From Bradyrhizobium sp. Leo170 (GTDB taxonomy: Bacteria; Pseudomonadota; Alphaproteobacteria; Rhizobiales; Xanthobacteraceae): a DNA stretch of 64,000 bases. The DNA lies in NCBI RefSeq assembly GCF_004296405.1, contig NZ_PSRR01000002.1, forward strand, positions 27,196-91,195, written 5' to 3'. The translations under genes were made by a program, and so were the position numbers. This document shows positions 44,001 through 52,990 of this stretch, in pieces (within the stretch, counting starts at the first letter, position 1; each line of letters opens with the position of its first letter). Under the pieces are notes generated by a model that ran no database searches, was not told where the DNA came from, and was given only the letters and a program-made list of their open reading frames with translations.

Positions 44001-46777
44001 CCTACGGCAGCACCAGCCTATTTCCGACGAGCACGTTCCAGGCGACGAACTTCTGGGTTGACGTCATGTTCAACCCCTCCTCGGGTAACACCAACGTGCC
44101 GCCGGTGGCGGCAAACGACGTCGGGCCGAACGTGACGCAAAACACGGCGGTTACGATTACCGCCGCGTCCCTGATCAGCAATGACAGCGATGCCAATGGT
44201 GATCCTCTGACCATCACCGCGGTGAGCGGAGCCAGCCACGGGACCGTCACGCTCAACGTGCAGAGCAATCCGCAAAACAACACCATCACCTTCACGCCCG
44301 ACGCGGGCTATACCGGCAACGCGAGCTTCACCTACACGGTTTCGGACGGCCGCGGCGGCACGGCTACCGCCAATGTCAGCCTCACCGTGCTTGCACCAGG
44401 GCAAACGCCGGTGAGCCTGTTCAGCGCATCGAGCACACCGGCCGGCAGTTTCCATGACGGCTCGGCGCTTGAAGTCGGCGTGAAGTTCACCACCTCCGTG
44501 GCTGGTCAGATCACCGCGCTCAGATTCTACCGCAGTGCCACCGACACCGGTCCTGACGTTCTCGACCTCTGGAGTGCGACCGGCGTCAATCTGGCAACAG
44601 TCACCTTCACCAATACCACGGCCAGCGGCTGGCAGACGGTTGCACTGCCGACGCCCGTCACCCTCACCGCCAACACGACGTACGTCGCCTCCTATCACAC
44701 CACCGGCGCCTATGTTGCGAACAACAACTTCTTCACAAGCGCCGTCACCAACGGGCCCCTGACGGCGATCGCCACCGGCAACGGCGTCTACTCCTATGGC
44801 GGCACCAACACCACCGGCATCTTCCCCACCAGTACCTGGAACGCCTCCAATTACTGGGCCGATGTCGTGTTCATTCCGTCCGGATCGGGTGGCGGGTCGA
44901 ACACCGCACCGACGGCTGTCGCTGACGTCGCCGACGCCACTGAGAAAGGCGGCGTCGCCAACGGCTCAGGCGGCTCGCCCGCCACCGGCAACGTCCTCAC
45001 CAACGACACCGACCCCGATAGCGGCGACACCAAGACCGTCACCGCGGTCAGCTTTGGTGCGACAGCGGGCACGCTCGGCACCGCGCTCGCCGGAGCGCAC
45101 GGCAGCCTCGTGCTCAATGCCAACGGTACGTTCACCTATACCATCAACGAGAATGATTCCGCCGTGCAGGCGTTGCGGCTGTCAACGAACACGGTGACCG
45201 ACAGCTTCAGCTACACCATGCGTGACACCGCCGGCCTCACCTCGGCCACCACGCTCACCATCACCATTCACGGCGCTGATGACGCACCGGTGCTCGCGAC
45301 CCAGACCGCCAACCAGAACGCGACCGTCGGCTCGTCGTTCTCGCTGGTGCTGCCTGCCAACACCTTCACCGATGTCGACGCCGGCGACACCCTGACCTAT
45401 GCGGCCACGTCCGCCGACGGCACCGCCCTGCCCACCTGGCTCTCGTTCAACGCATCCACACGCACATTCAGCGGCACACCGGCGGCCGCAAATGTCGGCA
45501 CCGCCAGCATCAAGGTGACAGCTACCGACCTTGCGGGCGCCGCCACCAGCGAGACCTTCAATATCGCAGTGTCGGGCGGCCCATCGGACACCGCGCCGAC
45601 GGCTGTCGCTGACGTCGCCAACGCGACCGAGAAAGGTGGCGTCGCCAACGGTTCAGGCGGCTCGCCTGCCACCGGCAACGTCCTCACCAACGATACCGAT
45701 CCTGACACCGGCGACACCAAGACCGTCACCGCGGTCAGTTTTGGTGCGACAGCGGGCACGCTCGGCACCGCGCTCGCCGGCGCGCACGGCAGCCTCGTAC
45801 TCAGCGCCAACGGTACGTTCACCTATACCATCAACGAGAATGATTCCGCCGTGCAGGCGTTGCGGCTGTCGACGAACACGGTGACCGACACCTTCAGCTA
45901 CACCATGCGTGACACCGCCGGCCTCACCTCGACCACCACGCTCACCATCACCATTCACGGCGCTGATGACGCACCGGTGCTCGCGACCCAGACCGCCAAC
46001 CAGAACGCGACCGTCGGCTCGTCGTTCTCGCTGGTGCTGCCCGCCAACACCTTCACTGACGTCGACGCCGGCGACACCCTGACCTATGCGGCCACGTCCG
46101 CCGATGGCACCGCCCTGCCCACCTGGCTCTCATTCAACGCGTCCACACGCAGCTTCAGCGGCACGCCGGCGGCCGCCAATGTCGGCACCGCCAGCATCAA
46201 GGTGACAGCTACCGATCTTGCGGGCGCTGCCACCAGCGAGACTTTCAATATCGCCGTGTCCACCACGCCCCCGCCTGCACCGGTCAGCCTGTTCAGCGCA
46301 TCCAGCACGCCAGCGGGGAATTTCAATGACGGCCAGCAGGTTGAACTTGGGGTGAAGTTCACCTCTTCGGTCGCCGGCCAGATTACTGCGCTCAAATTCT
46401 ACCGCAGCGCCAACGACACCGGCCCTGATGTCGTCGACCTCTGGAGCGCCACCGGCACCAGGCTCGCGACTGCCACCTTTACCAACACGACGGCGAGCGG
46501 CTGGCAGACGGTTCAGCTTCCGACGCCCGTCTCGATCAACGCCAACACGACTTACATCGCATCCTATCACACCACCGGCGCGTATGTGGCGAGCGGCGGC
46601 GGCTTCAGTTCTCCCGTCACCAGCGGGCCGCTGACGGCGCCCTCGAGCGCGAGCGCCGGCGGCAACGGCGTCTATGGCTATGGCGGCAACAGCACGACCG
46701 GTCTGTTCCCGACCAATACGTTCAACTCCGCCAATTACTGGGCCGACGTTGTGTTCCAACCCCAACTGGTCGGCTAG
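41015..46777 (+). CDS. Giant multidomain protein: dimethylformamidase-like domain plus Ig, DUF4082, VCBS and cadherin-like repeats
   Basis: A 1920-residue protein, probably extracellular. Residues 1-270 are low-complexity, Ala/Thr-rich, with a cysteine knot-like CCGSCGYINC. Residues 275-745 resemble the N,N-dimethylformamidase large-subunit family (YRLGYYGGMGARKV, HDEYWSGQQR, MFWSGNEVYWRTRW). Then come an Ig-like domain (770-865), DUF4082 (866-1020), a cadherin/Big-type repeat (1025-1125), DUF4082 (1130-1290), a tandem pair of VCBS plus dystroglycan-cadherin modules (1299-1750) and a third DUF4082 (1755-1920). No classical signal peptide or RTX repeats are seen, so the export route is unclear; type I secretion is plausible. 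GAGGA precedes ATG 41015; an earlier in-frame start at 40742 has no such support. Confidence 0.85.
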   Translation: MTKAFEEASGWSRVALGLQNWQRVLPRGKKPETEASIAGDENWFLSLAALRSPETSANAHALIAPLSLGAAKAELAASAATSPTSVSATAEAATSNPVVILGGTPSPAVAAGITGSMLPTTPAVATPASAPLCCGSCGYINCPTQAMSQGNTNGTQLAGQMVHSGGSGADFVPTDKAGLIGSSTSAAMSTQDVAPVANWTQLPGGGETASGTTMTGQIGILGGSVITATPQVAPAASPGLRAAAATTTTTAAATTNATAAATSTNPIVLENQKQGNPESEWGIDGAGDSNIEGFATDISVNHGTTVSFKINTNSTHYRIDIYRLGYYGGMGARKVGTIDHTGLQNQPAPLRDNTTGLVDAGNWSVSASWDVPADAVSGVYIAKLTRLDGTSGENQIPFIVRDDSSHSDVVFQTSDETWQAYNGWGGANFYGGNGPATGQGAGRAYAVSYNRPIDTRGGVGTFAGPQDYLFGAEYAGIYWLEQNGYDVSYMAGVDADRFGSLLLNHKAYVDAGHDEYWSGQQRTNVEAARDAGVNLMFWSGNEVYWRTRWGNSISSDASAYRTLISYKETWANASIDPTDQWTGTFRDPRFSPPAIGGGNPENSLTGQLFDVDDVGTNLQSIQIPYDDANLRFWRNTSIANLQPGQTASLVQNYLGYEWDDAVDNGFDPAGLVRLSSTTLPVSSYLLDYGNTTGNGISTHSLTLYRAASGALVFGAGTVFWPWALSDNHDLQSTPTDSRAQQAMVNTLADMGVQPGTLQSGLVAATASTDHTPPTSTITPLGSVTAGTIVTISGTAADLGGGVIASVEVSTDNGATWHPATGDENWTYSWSPQVSGTYTILSRAVDDSINLETPSTGRTVTVAAPNYVSLFSPLATPAVVNTTDASAVELGVRFQTSVAGTASGVRFYKSSQDTGTHTGEIWSSTGVKLATVTFTNETASGWQSATFSTPITLTPGQIYTVSYHTQTGHYSNTNNFFTADVINGPLTAPASGNGVFAYGSTSLFPTSTFQATNFWVDVMFNPSSGNTNVPPVAANDVGPNVTQNTAVTITAASLISNDSDANGDPLTITAVSGASHGTVTLNVQSNPQNNTITFTPDAGYTGNASFTYTVSDGRGGTATANVSLTVLAPGQTPVSLFSASSTPAGSFHDGSALEVGVKFTTSVAGQITALRFYRSATDTGPDVLDLWSATGVNLATVTFTNTTASGWQTVALPTPVTLTANTTYVASYHTTGAYVANNNFFTSAVTNGPLTAIATGNGVYSYGGTNTTGIFPTSTWNASNYWADVVFIPSGSGGGSNTAPTAVADVADATEKGGVANGSGGSPATGNVLTNDTDPDSGDTKTVTAVSFGATAGTLGTALAGAHGSLVLNANGTFTYTINENDSAVQALRLSTNTVTDSFSYTMRDTAGLTSATTLTITIHGADDAPVLATQTANQNATVGSSFSLVLPANTFTDVDAGDTLTYAATSADGTALPTWLSFNASTRTFSGTPAAANVGTASIKVTATDLAGAATSETFNIAVSGGPSDTAPTAVADVANATEKGGVANGSGGSPATGNVLTNDTDPDTGDTKTVTAVSFGATAGTLGTALAGAHGSLVLSANGTFTYTINENDSAVQALRLSTNTVTDTFSYTMRDTAGLTSTTTLTITIHGADDAPVLATQTANQNATVGSSFSLVLPANTFTDVDAGDTLTYAATSADGTALPTWLSFNASTRSFSGTPAAANVGTASIKVTATDLAGAATSETFNIAVSTTPPPAPVSLFSASSTPAGNFNDGQQVELGVKFTSSVAGQITALKFYRSANDTGPDVVDLWSATGTRLATATFTNTTASGWQTVQLPTPVSINANTTYIASYHTTGAYVASGGGFSSPVTSGPLTAPSSASAGGNGVYGYGGNSTTGLFPTNTFNSANYWADVVFQPQLVG
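44911..46260 (+). repeat. Tandem 687-bp intragenic repeat (two copies)
   Basis: Copy 1 starts at 44911 and copy 2 at 45598, an offset of 687 bp (229 codons). Each encodes one VCBS module and one cadherin-like module. By eye the DNA is nearly identical over most of the length, implying a recent duplication or ongoing gene conversion. The unit is in frame, so copy number could vary without breaking the gene. Confidence 0.85.
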
Positions 46778-46783
46778 GGTTGC

Positions 46784-48019
46784 ATGGGAGCGGACGGGAG
46801 AGATTTGTTGCCTGTGACCGTGCTGAGCGGATTTCTCGGCGCAGGCAAGACAACGCTGCTCGATCATCTGTTGATGAACCGCGACGGTCTTCGGGTCGCG
46901 GTCATCGTCAACGACATGAGTCAACTGAACATCGACGCAAGCCTCATCCGCAATGGCGGCGCCGACCTGTCGCACACGACCGAGAGCCTCGTCGAGCTCA
47001 GCAACGGCTGCATCTGCTGCACGCTCCGCGACGATCTACTGCTGGAGGTCAGGCGACTGGCCGAACAACGGCGCTTCGATTATCTGCTGATCGAAGGAAC
47101 CGGAATCGCCGAGCCGCTTCCTATCGCGGCAACGTTCTGTTTTCGCGACGAGGGCGGCGTCTCGCTTTCCGATGTCGCGCGGCTCGACACAATGGTTACG
47201 GTCGTGGATGCGACGAGCATGCTCGCCGACTATGGCAGCCGTCAACTGCTCCGCGAGCGCGGCGAGATGCGCGACAGAAACGATCAGCGCACGCTTATCG
47301 ATCTCCTGGTTGAGCAGATCGAATTTTCCGACGTTGTGGTGATCAACAAGATCTCGGAAGTGGCGGACACGACGCGCGCGTCGCTCCGGAAGATCATTGC
47401 GGCACTCAATCCGGATGCGCGCCAGATCGAAGCCGATTTCGGCAAGATTCCTCCCAAGGCGCTGCTTGGCACCGGTCTCTTCAATGAAGCGAGAGCTGCG
47501 ACCCATCCGCTCTGGCACAAGGAGCTGTACAACCCTGACGCTCACGTGCCGGAGACCGACGAGTACGGAATATCAAGCTTCGTGTACCGGGCGAGGCGCC
47601 CGTTCGATCCCGTCGGCTTCCGATCTTTTCTCGACCAACCCTGGCCGGGCGTCATTCGCGCCAAGGGCCATTTCTGGCTTGCCACCCGTCCGGATTGGGT
47701 AGGTGTGCTGTCCGTGGCCGGGATTCAGCGTCGGTGCGAGCCGATGGGCTTCTGGTGGGCAACCGTTCCGAAGCCGGCATGGCCCAGCCATCAGCAATTT
47801 CAGGAGCAGATTAATAGCCATTGGGATGACGACTGGGGCGATCGCCGCCAGGAACTCGTCTTCATCGGCTCAGGCATGGATGAAGCACAGATCCGCGCCT
47901 CGCTCGATGCCTGCCTCACCCCTTGCGAAAATGGGTTCGATCCGAACGATTGGCGCAGCCTCGACGACCCCTTTCCACCCTGGAATGCCTCTCAACATGA
48001 GAAGCACGCGGGCGCTTGA
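46784..48019 (+). CDS. CobW/COG0523-family metal-chaperone GTPase
   Basis: A GTP-dependent metallochaperone, in this family often for zinc or cobalt. The 411-residue protein has Walker A GFLGAGKTT (16-24), the metal motif GCICC with C76, C78 and C79, Walker B LIEGTGIAEP and the NKIS base-recognition motif (NKxD-like with Ser at the last place). A CobW C-terminal domain (FVYRARRPFDPVGFRSFL) follows. It starts 7 bp after the stop of the giant protein; a TTG near 46808 with GGGAGAG upstream is an alternative start. It resembles ZigA/YeiR-type proteins. No zinc-responsive site was found upstream. Confidence 0.88.
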   Translation: MGADGRDLLPVTVLSGFLGAGKTTLLDHLLMNRDGLRVAVIVNDMSQLNIDASLIRNGGADLSHTTESLVELSNGCICCTLRDDLLLEVRRLAEQRRFDYLLIEGTGIAEPLPIAATFCFRDEGGVSLSDVARLDTMVTVVDATSMLADYGSRQLLRERGEMRDRNDQRTLIDLLVEQIEFSDVVVINKISEVADTTRASLRKIIAALNPDARQIEADFGKIPPKALLGTGLFNEARAATHPLWHKELYNPDAHVPETDEYGISSFVYRARRPFDPVGFRSFLDQPWPGVIRAKGHFWLATRPDWVGVLSVAGIQRRCEPMGFWWATVPKPAWPSHQQFQEQINSHWDDDWGDRRQELVFIGSGMDEAQIRASLDACLTPCENGFDPNDWRSLDDPFPPWNASQHEKHAGA

Positions 48020-48185
48020 CGGAGGCGTGTTGCCGATCGACATGCATCCCTGTCACCGCGAAGGACGCGACGCAAGTCAAGCATGAAATTGCGCGCCGCC
48101 CACTCGACTTTCCATTTGTGAGCACACAAGTTCCGATTGGGAACGGACCGTTCTCGCAGGGTCAAGAGCATAGGGTGTTGTTGTG

Positions 48186-49448
48186 ATGCGCCGCATCGTC
48201 GTTACGGGAATGGGATTGGTGTCGCCGCTCGGTTGCGGCGTCGAGCTCGCATGGTCGCGGCTGCTTGCCGGACGATCGGGGCTTCGTGCCCTGCCGGCAT
48301 GGGCGGCCGCGCTGCCGGCGCGGGTCGCGGGGATCGTGCCCACCATGGCCGATGATGTCGAAGGCGGCTTCGATCCCGATCTCGGCGCACCGCCCAAGGA
48401 CCAGCGCAAGATGGACCGTTTCATCCTGTTCGCGCTGGTCGCCGCGGCCGACGCGATTGCGCAGGCTGCATGGACGCCTGCCGATGCCCACGCGATGGAG
48501 CGGACGGCGACCGTCATTGCATCTGGCATCGGTGGATTCCCGGCGATCGTCGAAGCGGTGCGTACCACCGATCAGCGCGGCGTTCGGCGCTTGTCGCCGT
48601 TCACCGTGCCGTCGTTCCTCGCCAATCTCGCGGCCGGCCACATCTCGATCCGCTATGGTTTCAAGGGTCCGATCGGCGCGCCCGTCACGGCTTGTGCCGC
48701 AAGCGTGCAGGCGATCGGCGATGCCGCGCGCCTGATCCGGTCGGGTGAAGCCGATGTCGCCGTATGCGGCGGCGCGGAAGCCTGTATCGACCTCGTGAGC
48801 CTCGGCGGTTTTGCGGCGGCGCGGGCGCTGTCGACCGATTTCAACGAAACGCCCGAGCGCGCATCCCGCCCCTTCGATCGCGACCGCGACGGCTTCGTGA
48901 TGGGCGAAGGCGCTGGCATGCTGGTCATTGAGGAACTCGATCATGCGCTACAGCGCGGCGCGAGGCCTATTGCCGAAATCATCGGCTATGGCACGACCGC
49001 GGATGCCCACCACATCACCTCGGGCCCCGAGGACGGCGACGGCGCACGCCGCGCCATGGAACTCGCCTTGCGTCAGGCGCGACTTGAGCCCAGCCAGGTC
49101 CAGCACCTCAATGCGCACTCGACTTCGACGCCCGCCGGCGATCACTCCGAGATCGAAGCCATCAAGTCGGTGTTCGGGCGCGAGGGCAAGCTCGCAGTGA
49201 GCGCAACCAAATCGGCGACGGGACATCTGCTCGGCGCGGCCGGAGGCTTGGAAGCGATCTTCACCGTCCTCGCTCTCCGCGACCAGGTGGCGCCGCCCAC
49301 CCTCAATCTGGAGAATCCTGACGATGCGGCTATAGGCATCGATCTCGTCGCCAGAGCAGCCAGGCCGATGGCCATCGAGCACGCGATCTCGAACGGGTTC
49401 GGCTTCGGCGGCGTCAACGCCAGCATCATCCTGCGGCGCTGGACGTGA
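48186..49448 (+). CDS. Beta-ketoacyl-ACP synthase II (FabF-like)
   Basis: Condenses an acyl-ACP with malonyl-ACP. The 420-residue protein has the complete Cys-His-His triad: C170 in VTACAAS, H311 in NAHSTSTPAGD and H347 in KSATGHLLGAAGG. The chain starts RRIVVTGMGLVSPLG, as expected for FabF, and the length is normal. No acyl carrier protein gene is adjacent, so it may be a secondary FabF. A GTG one codon earlier is possible. It faces the aldo/keto reductase gene tail-to-tail. A GAACGG-A-CCGTTC palindrome lies at 48141-48153 upstream. Confidence 0.9.
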   Translation: MRRIVVTGMGLVSPLGCGVELAWSRLLAGRSGLRALPAWAAALPARVAGIVPTMADDVEGGFDPDLGAPPKDQRKMDRFILFALVAAADAIAQAAWTPADAHAMERTATVIASGIGGFPAIVEAVRTTDQRGVRRLSPFTVPSFLANLAAGHISIRYGFKGPIGAPVTACAASVQAIGDAARLIRSGEADVAVCGGAEACIDLVSLGGFAAARALSTDFNETPERASRPFDRDRDGFVMGEGAGMLVIEELDHALQRGARPIAEIIGYGTTADAHHITSGPEDGDGARRAMELALRQARLEPSQVQHLNAHSTSTPAGDHSEIEAIKSVFGREGKLAVSATKSATGHLLGAAGGLEAIFTVLALRDQVAPPTLNLENPDDAAIGIDLVARAARPMAIEHAISNGFGFGGVNASIILRRWT

Positions 49449-49456
49449 TCATGTCG

Positions 49457-49485
49457 CGGGGTGACGTCGCACGCGCGACCCCGCT
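49457..49485. terminator. Hairpin between convergent genes
   Basis: GCGGGGT (49457) pairs with ACCCCGC (49479) around a GC-rich loop that can itself fold (GTCGC/GCGAC). It lies between the FabF-like and aldo/keto reductase stops. Confidence 0.5.
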
Positions 49486-49493
49486 CACCCGTC

Positions 49494-50519
49494 TTACACC
49501 GCCGGCGGATTACGGTCGATGAAGGTCGAGCGTTGGTGCCAATAGGGATAAGGCAGCGTCACCTTGCTGACTTCGTCGAGCTTGGCGACCTGCTCCTTGG
49601 TCAGCGCCCATCCGATCGCGCCGAGGTTCTCGCGCAGTTGCGCCTCGTTGCGCGCGCCGACGATCAGCGTGGCGACGGTCGGTCGCTGCAACAGCCAGTT
49701 CAGCGCGATCTGCGATACGCTCTTGCCGGTTTCCTTGGCGATCTCGTCGATCGCATCCACGACGCGATAGAGGTGCTCATCCGGCACCGGCGGTCCGAAG
49801 GAAGACGTCTGCGGCAACCGGCTGACCTCCGGCCGCGGCTGGTCGCGCCGGATCTTGCCAGTGAGCCTGCCCCAGCCAAGCGGCGACCACACCACCGCGC
49901 CGAGACCCTGGTCGAGGCAGAGCGGCATCAACTCCCACTCATAATCGCGCCCGATCAGCGAATAATAGGTCTGGTTGGCGACGTAGCGCGGGAAACCGTA
50001 TTTGTCGGCAACCGAAAGCGCCTTCATGAGGTGCCAGCCGGAAAAATTCGAGACCCCGACATAGCGGATCTTGCCGGAACGCACGAGCACATCGAGCGTT
50101 GCGAGCACCTCTTCGGGCGGCGTGAGCGCATCGAAGCCATGCAGCTGGAACAGGTCGATATAATCGGTCCCCAATCGGCTCAGCGAACCGTCGACTGCCG
50201 CAAGCAGATGCTGACGGGACGAGCCGATATCGTTCGGTCCTTCGCCGATACGGAAGCTCGCCTTGGTCGAGATCAGCAGCTTGTCGCGCCGCCCCTTGAT
50301 CGCCTGGCCGAGCACGCGTTCGGATTCGCCCATGGAGTAGACATCAGCGGTGTCGAACATCGACACGCCGGCATCGAGGCAGATGTCGACCAGCCGCCGC
50401 GCTTCGGTCGCATCGGTATTGCCCCACGGGGCCAAGCGACCGACGCCGCCGAAGGTGCCGGTCCCGAAGCTGAGCGCAGGCACGCTAAACCCTGACTTTC
50501 CCAGGCGCCGGTATTCCAT
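49494..50519 (-). CDS. Aldo/keto reductase
   Basis: An NADPH-dependent reductase with a TIM-barrel fold. The 341-residue protein has the tetrad D56 (FDTADVY), Y61, K86 (LLISTKAS) and H127 (FQLHGFD), and the cofactor segment VVWSPLGWGRLTGK. GGAG is 8 nt before ATG 50519; ten more codons upstream are open. It is divergent from the enoyl-CoA hydratase gene. Substrate unknown. Confidence 0.9.
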   Translation of the reverse strand: MEYRRLGKSGFSVPALSFGTGTFGGVGRLAPWGNTDATEARRLVDICLDAGVSMFDTADVYSMGESERVLGQAIKGRRDKLLISTKASFRIGEGPNDIGSSRQHLLAAVDGSLSRLGTDYIDLFQLHGFDALTPPEEVLATLDVLVRSGKIRYVGVSNFSGWHLMKALSVADKYGFPRYVANQTYYSLIGRDYEWELMPLCLDQGLGAVVWSPLGWGRLTGKIRRDQPRPEVSRLPQTSSFGPPVPDEHLYRVVDAIDEIAKETGKSVSQIALNWLLQRPTVATLIVGARNEAQLRENLGAIGWALTKEQVAKLDEVSKVTLPYPYWHQRSTFIDRNPPAV

Positions 50520-50661
50520 CTGTATTCTCCGCGCTTCGTGCATGCCCATCCAAAGGGCATCGCAGGATCGTATTCAAATCCGGAACCGGTGCAAGCGCGC
50601 GGATGGAATGACATGGCGGAGTCAAAGTGACTTGACACTCTATTGCAGCACGGCTCGCCCT

Positions 50662-50674
50662 ATCATATTATGAT
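50662..50674. promoter_or_regulatory. Palindrome ATCATATTATGAT upstream of the enoyl-CoA hydratase gene
   Basis: A perfect 13-nt palindrome in the divergent region, 28 bp before the hydratase start. It could be an operator. TTGACA at 50632 is present, but no well-spaced -10 was found. Confidence 0.35.
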
Positions 50675-50701
50675 CGAAATATAATCGTGAGGGCATTTGC
50701 C

Positions 50702-51529
50702 ATGTCGGAGGATCTGACCGAGGTTGAAACCGGAACCGGCGAATTGCTGTGCCAGATCGACGGGCGCGTCGCCATCCTGACGCTGAATCGGCCTGAGGCA
50801 CGCAACGCGCTCTCGGACAATCTCACCCCGGCTTTGCGGCGCATGATCAAGAGCCTGGGCGACGATCCCAAGATTGGCGCCCTCCTGATCACGGGCGCGG
50901 GCAATGCCTTTTGCGCCGGCGGTGACGTCAAGGGCATGGGCAGCGGCATTGCCCGGCCCGAACGGACGCTGGAGGAGCGTGTCGCTATTCTCCAGGAGAG
51001 GCAGCGCACGCTTACCGGCGTGCTGGTGGCCGTCCGCAAACCCACCGTCGCCGCCCTTCCCGGCCCTGCTGCAGGCGCAGGCCTCGCGATCGCGCTTGCC
51101 TGCGACATCCGGATCGCAGCCGAATCCGCCATCATGGCGACCGGCTACGCCCGCATCGGCCTGTCCGGCGATTACGGCGTCGCCTGGCTGCTGACGCGGC
51201 TGGCGGGAACGGCCCGCGCGCGCGAATTGATGTTCCTGTCGGAACGTCTCGACGCTAGGCGTTGCGAAGCGTTCGGACTGGTCAACCGCGTCGTCCCTGA
51301 CGATCAGCTCCGATCGACCGCGCTGGAACTGGCACAGCAACTCGCCGATGGGCCGCCGATCGCGCTTGGCTACATCAAGGACAATCTCGACCACGCCCTT
51401 GCGTCCGACCTTCTGACCTCGATGGATTTGGAAGCCGAGCATATGGTCCGCGCGGCGCGCACGAACGACCACAACGAAGCCGTGCGCGCCTTCGTTGAGA
51501 AGCGCAAGCCGGTATTTCACGGCCAGTAA
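50702..51529 (+). CDS. Enoyl-CoA hydratase/isomerase family protein
   Basis: A crotonase-fold enzyme acting on acyl-CoA thioesters. The 275-residue protein has the oxyanion-hole segments LLITGAGNAFCAGGDVKGM and PGPAAGAGLAIALACD, and the ARIGLSGDYGVAWLL region. The usual catalytic Glu pair is not both evident (SGDYGVA), so hydratase, isomerase or hydrolase activity is open. GAGGG precedes ATG 50702; five earlier codons are open. Confidence 0.88.
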   Translation: MSEDLTEVETGTGELLCQIDGRVAILTLNRPEARNALSDNLTPALRRMIKSLGDDPKIGALLITGAGNAFCAGGDVKGMGSGIARPERTLEERVAILQERQRTLTGVLVAVRKPTVAALPGPAAGAGLAIALACDIRIAAESAIMATGYARIGLSGDYGVAWLLTRLAGTARARELMFLSERLDARRCEAFGLVNRVVPDDQLRSTALELAQQLADGPPIALGYIKDNLDHALASDLLTSMDLEAEHMVRAARTNDHNEAVRAFVEKRKPVFHGQ

Positions 51530-51545
51530 GAGACGCACCGGCGCC

Positions 51546-51626
51546 GTAGGGTGGGCAAAGCGCAGCGTGCCCACCTTCCTTGCACCGAACGTGGACGGTG
51601 GGCACGCTTCGCTTTGCCCACCCTAC
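51546..51626. repeat. Palindromic intergenic repeat (REP-like)
   Basis: Left arm GTAGGGTGGGCAAAGCGCAG...CCACC (51546-51575) is an almost perfect inverted copy of the right arm (51597-51626), separated by 21 bp. This GTAGGGTGGGCAAAGCG family is a well-known dispersed palindrome in Bradyrhizobium and Rhodopseudomonas. It lies between convergent genes and may also act as a terminator. Confidence 0.8.
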
Positions 51627-51659
51627 AATTCCTCACCGCACTCACAGGAGAAAGCGAGA

Positions 51660-52865
51660 TCATTCCGAATTCGCATCCAGGATCGCGCCGAACGGTTCCC
51701 AATTGGTGCCGCTCCAACGCTGCATCTGCAACTGCGTCCAGACCATGTTGTTGCTGTCAGACGTATTGGCCTTGATGCCGGGCGACGCTGTCGGGACCAC
51801 AAAGTCTTTCAGAGATTTCGCCTGCTTGATGATGTTCTTGCGCGACAGGTCATCGCCGCACTGCTTCAGGATCTGCTCCAGGATCATGCCCTGCATATAG
51901 CCGGTGAGATAGCTGGTGTTCTGGATGTCGGCGCCGGGCAGGTACTTCTCGAAGAACGCGCGATAGGCCTTCACGCCCTCGTCATCGTCCCATCGCCCAT
52001 CGGTCGGGTCCTTGTTGATGGTGCCGACAATGACGCCCTTCGAATTCTCAAGTCCGGCCGGCTTCAACGTACCTCCGATCGAGCCCGACGGGAAATTGAG
52101 GATCACGGTTGCCTTCCAGCCGATCTCGGACGCCTTGCGGATCGCCTGCGCCGCGAATTTCGGCGTGCCCGCAATGAAGAATCCTTCTGCGCCGGAGCTC
52201 TTGAGGTTGACCACCTGGGAATCGATGGTCGGCTCCGTCACCTCATAGGCTGCGGTGACGACGCGCTTGTCGAAATCGCTCTTCAAGATCGACTTGAACG
52301 CGGCGACATAGTCTTTGCCGAGGTCGTCGTTCTGGAACAGGATCGCGTATTTCTTGCCGGGCAGCGTCTGCTCAAGGAACTTCGCATAGATCCGGCCCTC
52401 CGTCTGATAGCTGACGAGCCCGGTCGTTGTCAGCGGAAATTCGGCAACATCGGTGAACTTGCTCGAGCCGCTGACGATCGCAATCGAAGGAACGCCTTTC
52501 GCCTTCAAATATTTCGCCGTCGCCGAATTGCCTGGTGTCCCGAGCTGGCTGAAGATGAAGGCGACCTCGTCGCTTTCGACGAGCTTGCGCGCATGCTCGA
52601 CCGCCTTTGGCGGACTGTAAGCATCGTCCATCGCGATATAGTTGATCTTGCGCCCGTTGATGCCGCCGCGATCGTTGATCATCTGGACATAGCCGAGCAC
52701 GCCGCGGCCGACGAGACCGATCGACGACGCCGGACCGCTGAACGGAAAGATCCCGCCGATCTTGATCTCGGTCGCGCTGACGCCCGGCTCGTCGGCGGCG
52801 TCAGCCGGAAGCGCCAGCAGCGACGCCGCTAGGCATGCCGCCGCCACACTCAATTTCATCTTCAT
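51660..52865 (-). CDS. Periplasmic substrate-binding protein, branched-chain amino acid type (LivK/HAAT)
   Basis: Binds a ligand in the periplasm for an ABC importer. The 401-residue protein has a signal peptide (MKMKLSVAAACLAASLLALPADA, processed after about residue 23), then the type I periplasmic-binding fold starting TEIKIGGIFPFSGPASSIG. GGAGGG precedes ATG 52865 closely. No permease or ATPase gene is nearby, so it is an orphan. The catabolic cluster next door suggests an aromatic or carboxylate ligand, as in several HAAT proteins; this is inference. Confidence 0.9.
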   Translation of the reverse strand: MKMKLSVAAACLAASLLALPADAADEPGVSATEIKIGGIFPFSGPASSIGLVGRGVLGYVQMINDRGGINGRKINYIAMDDAYSPPKAVEHARKLVESDEVAFIFSQLGTPGNSATAKYLKAKGVPSIAIVSGSSKFTDVAEFPLTTTGLVSYQTEGRIYAKFLEQTLPGKKYAILFQNDDLGKDYVAAFKSILKSDFDKRVVTAAYEVTEPTIDSQVVNLKSSGAEGFFIAGTPKFAAQAIRKASEIGWKATVILNFPSGSIGGTLKPAGLENSKGVIVGTINKDPTDGRWDDDEGVKAYRAFFEKYLPGADIQNTSYLTGYMQGMILEQILKQCGDDLSRKNIIKQAKSLKDFVVPTASPGIKANTSDSNNMVWTQLQMQRWSGTNWEPFGAILDANSE

Positions 52866-52990
52866 GCTTCCCTCCCTCCAAAGCCCGTCACGCGCAGGCC
52901 AATCGTTTAAAAGAAATGCAGGCATACGCCCGCGGCCCGGTCCGCCCGCTCAGGCGAACCAGCCAACATGTCGAAAACCTCAAAGACCTC

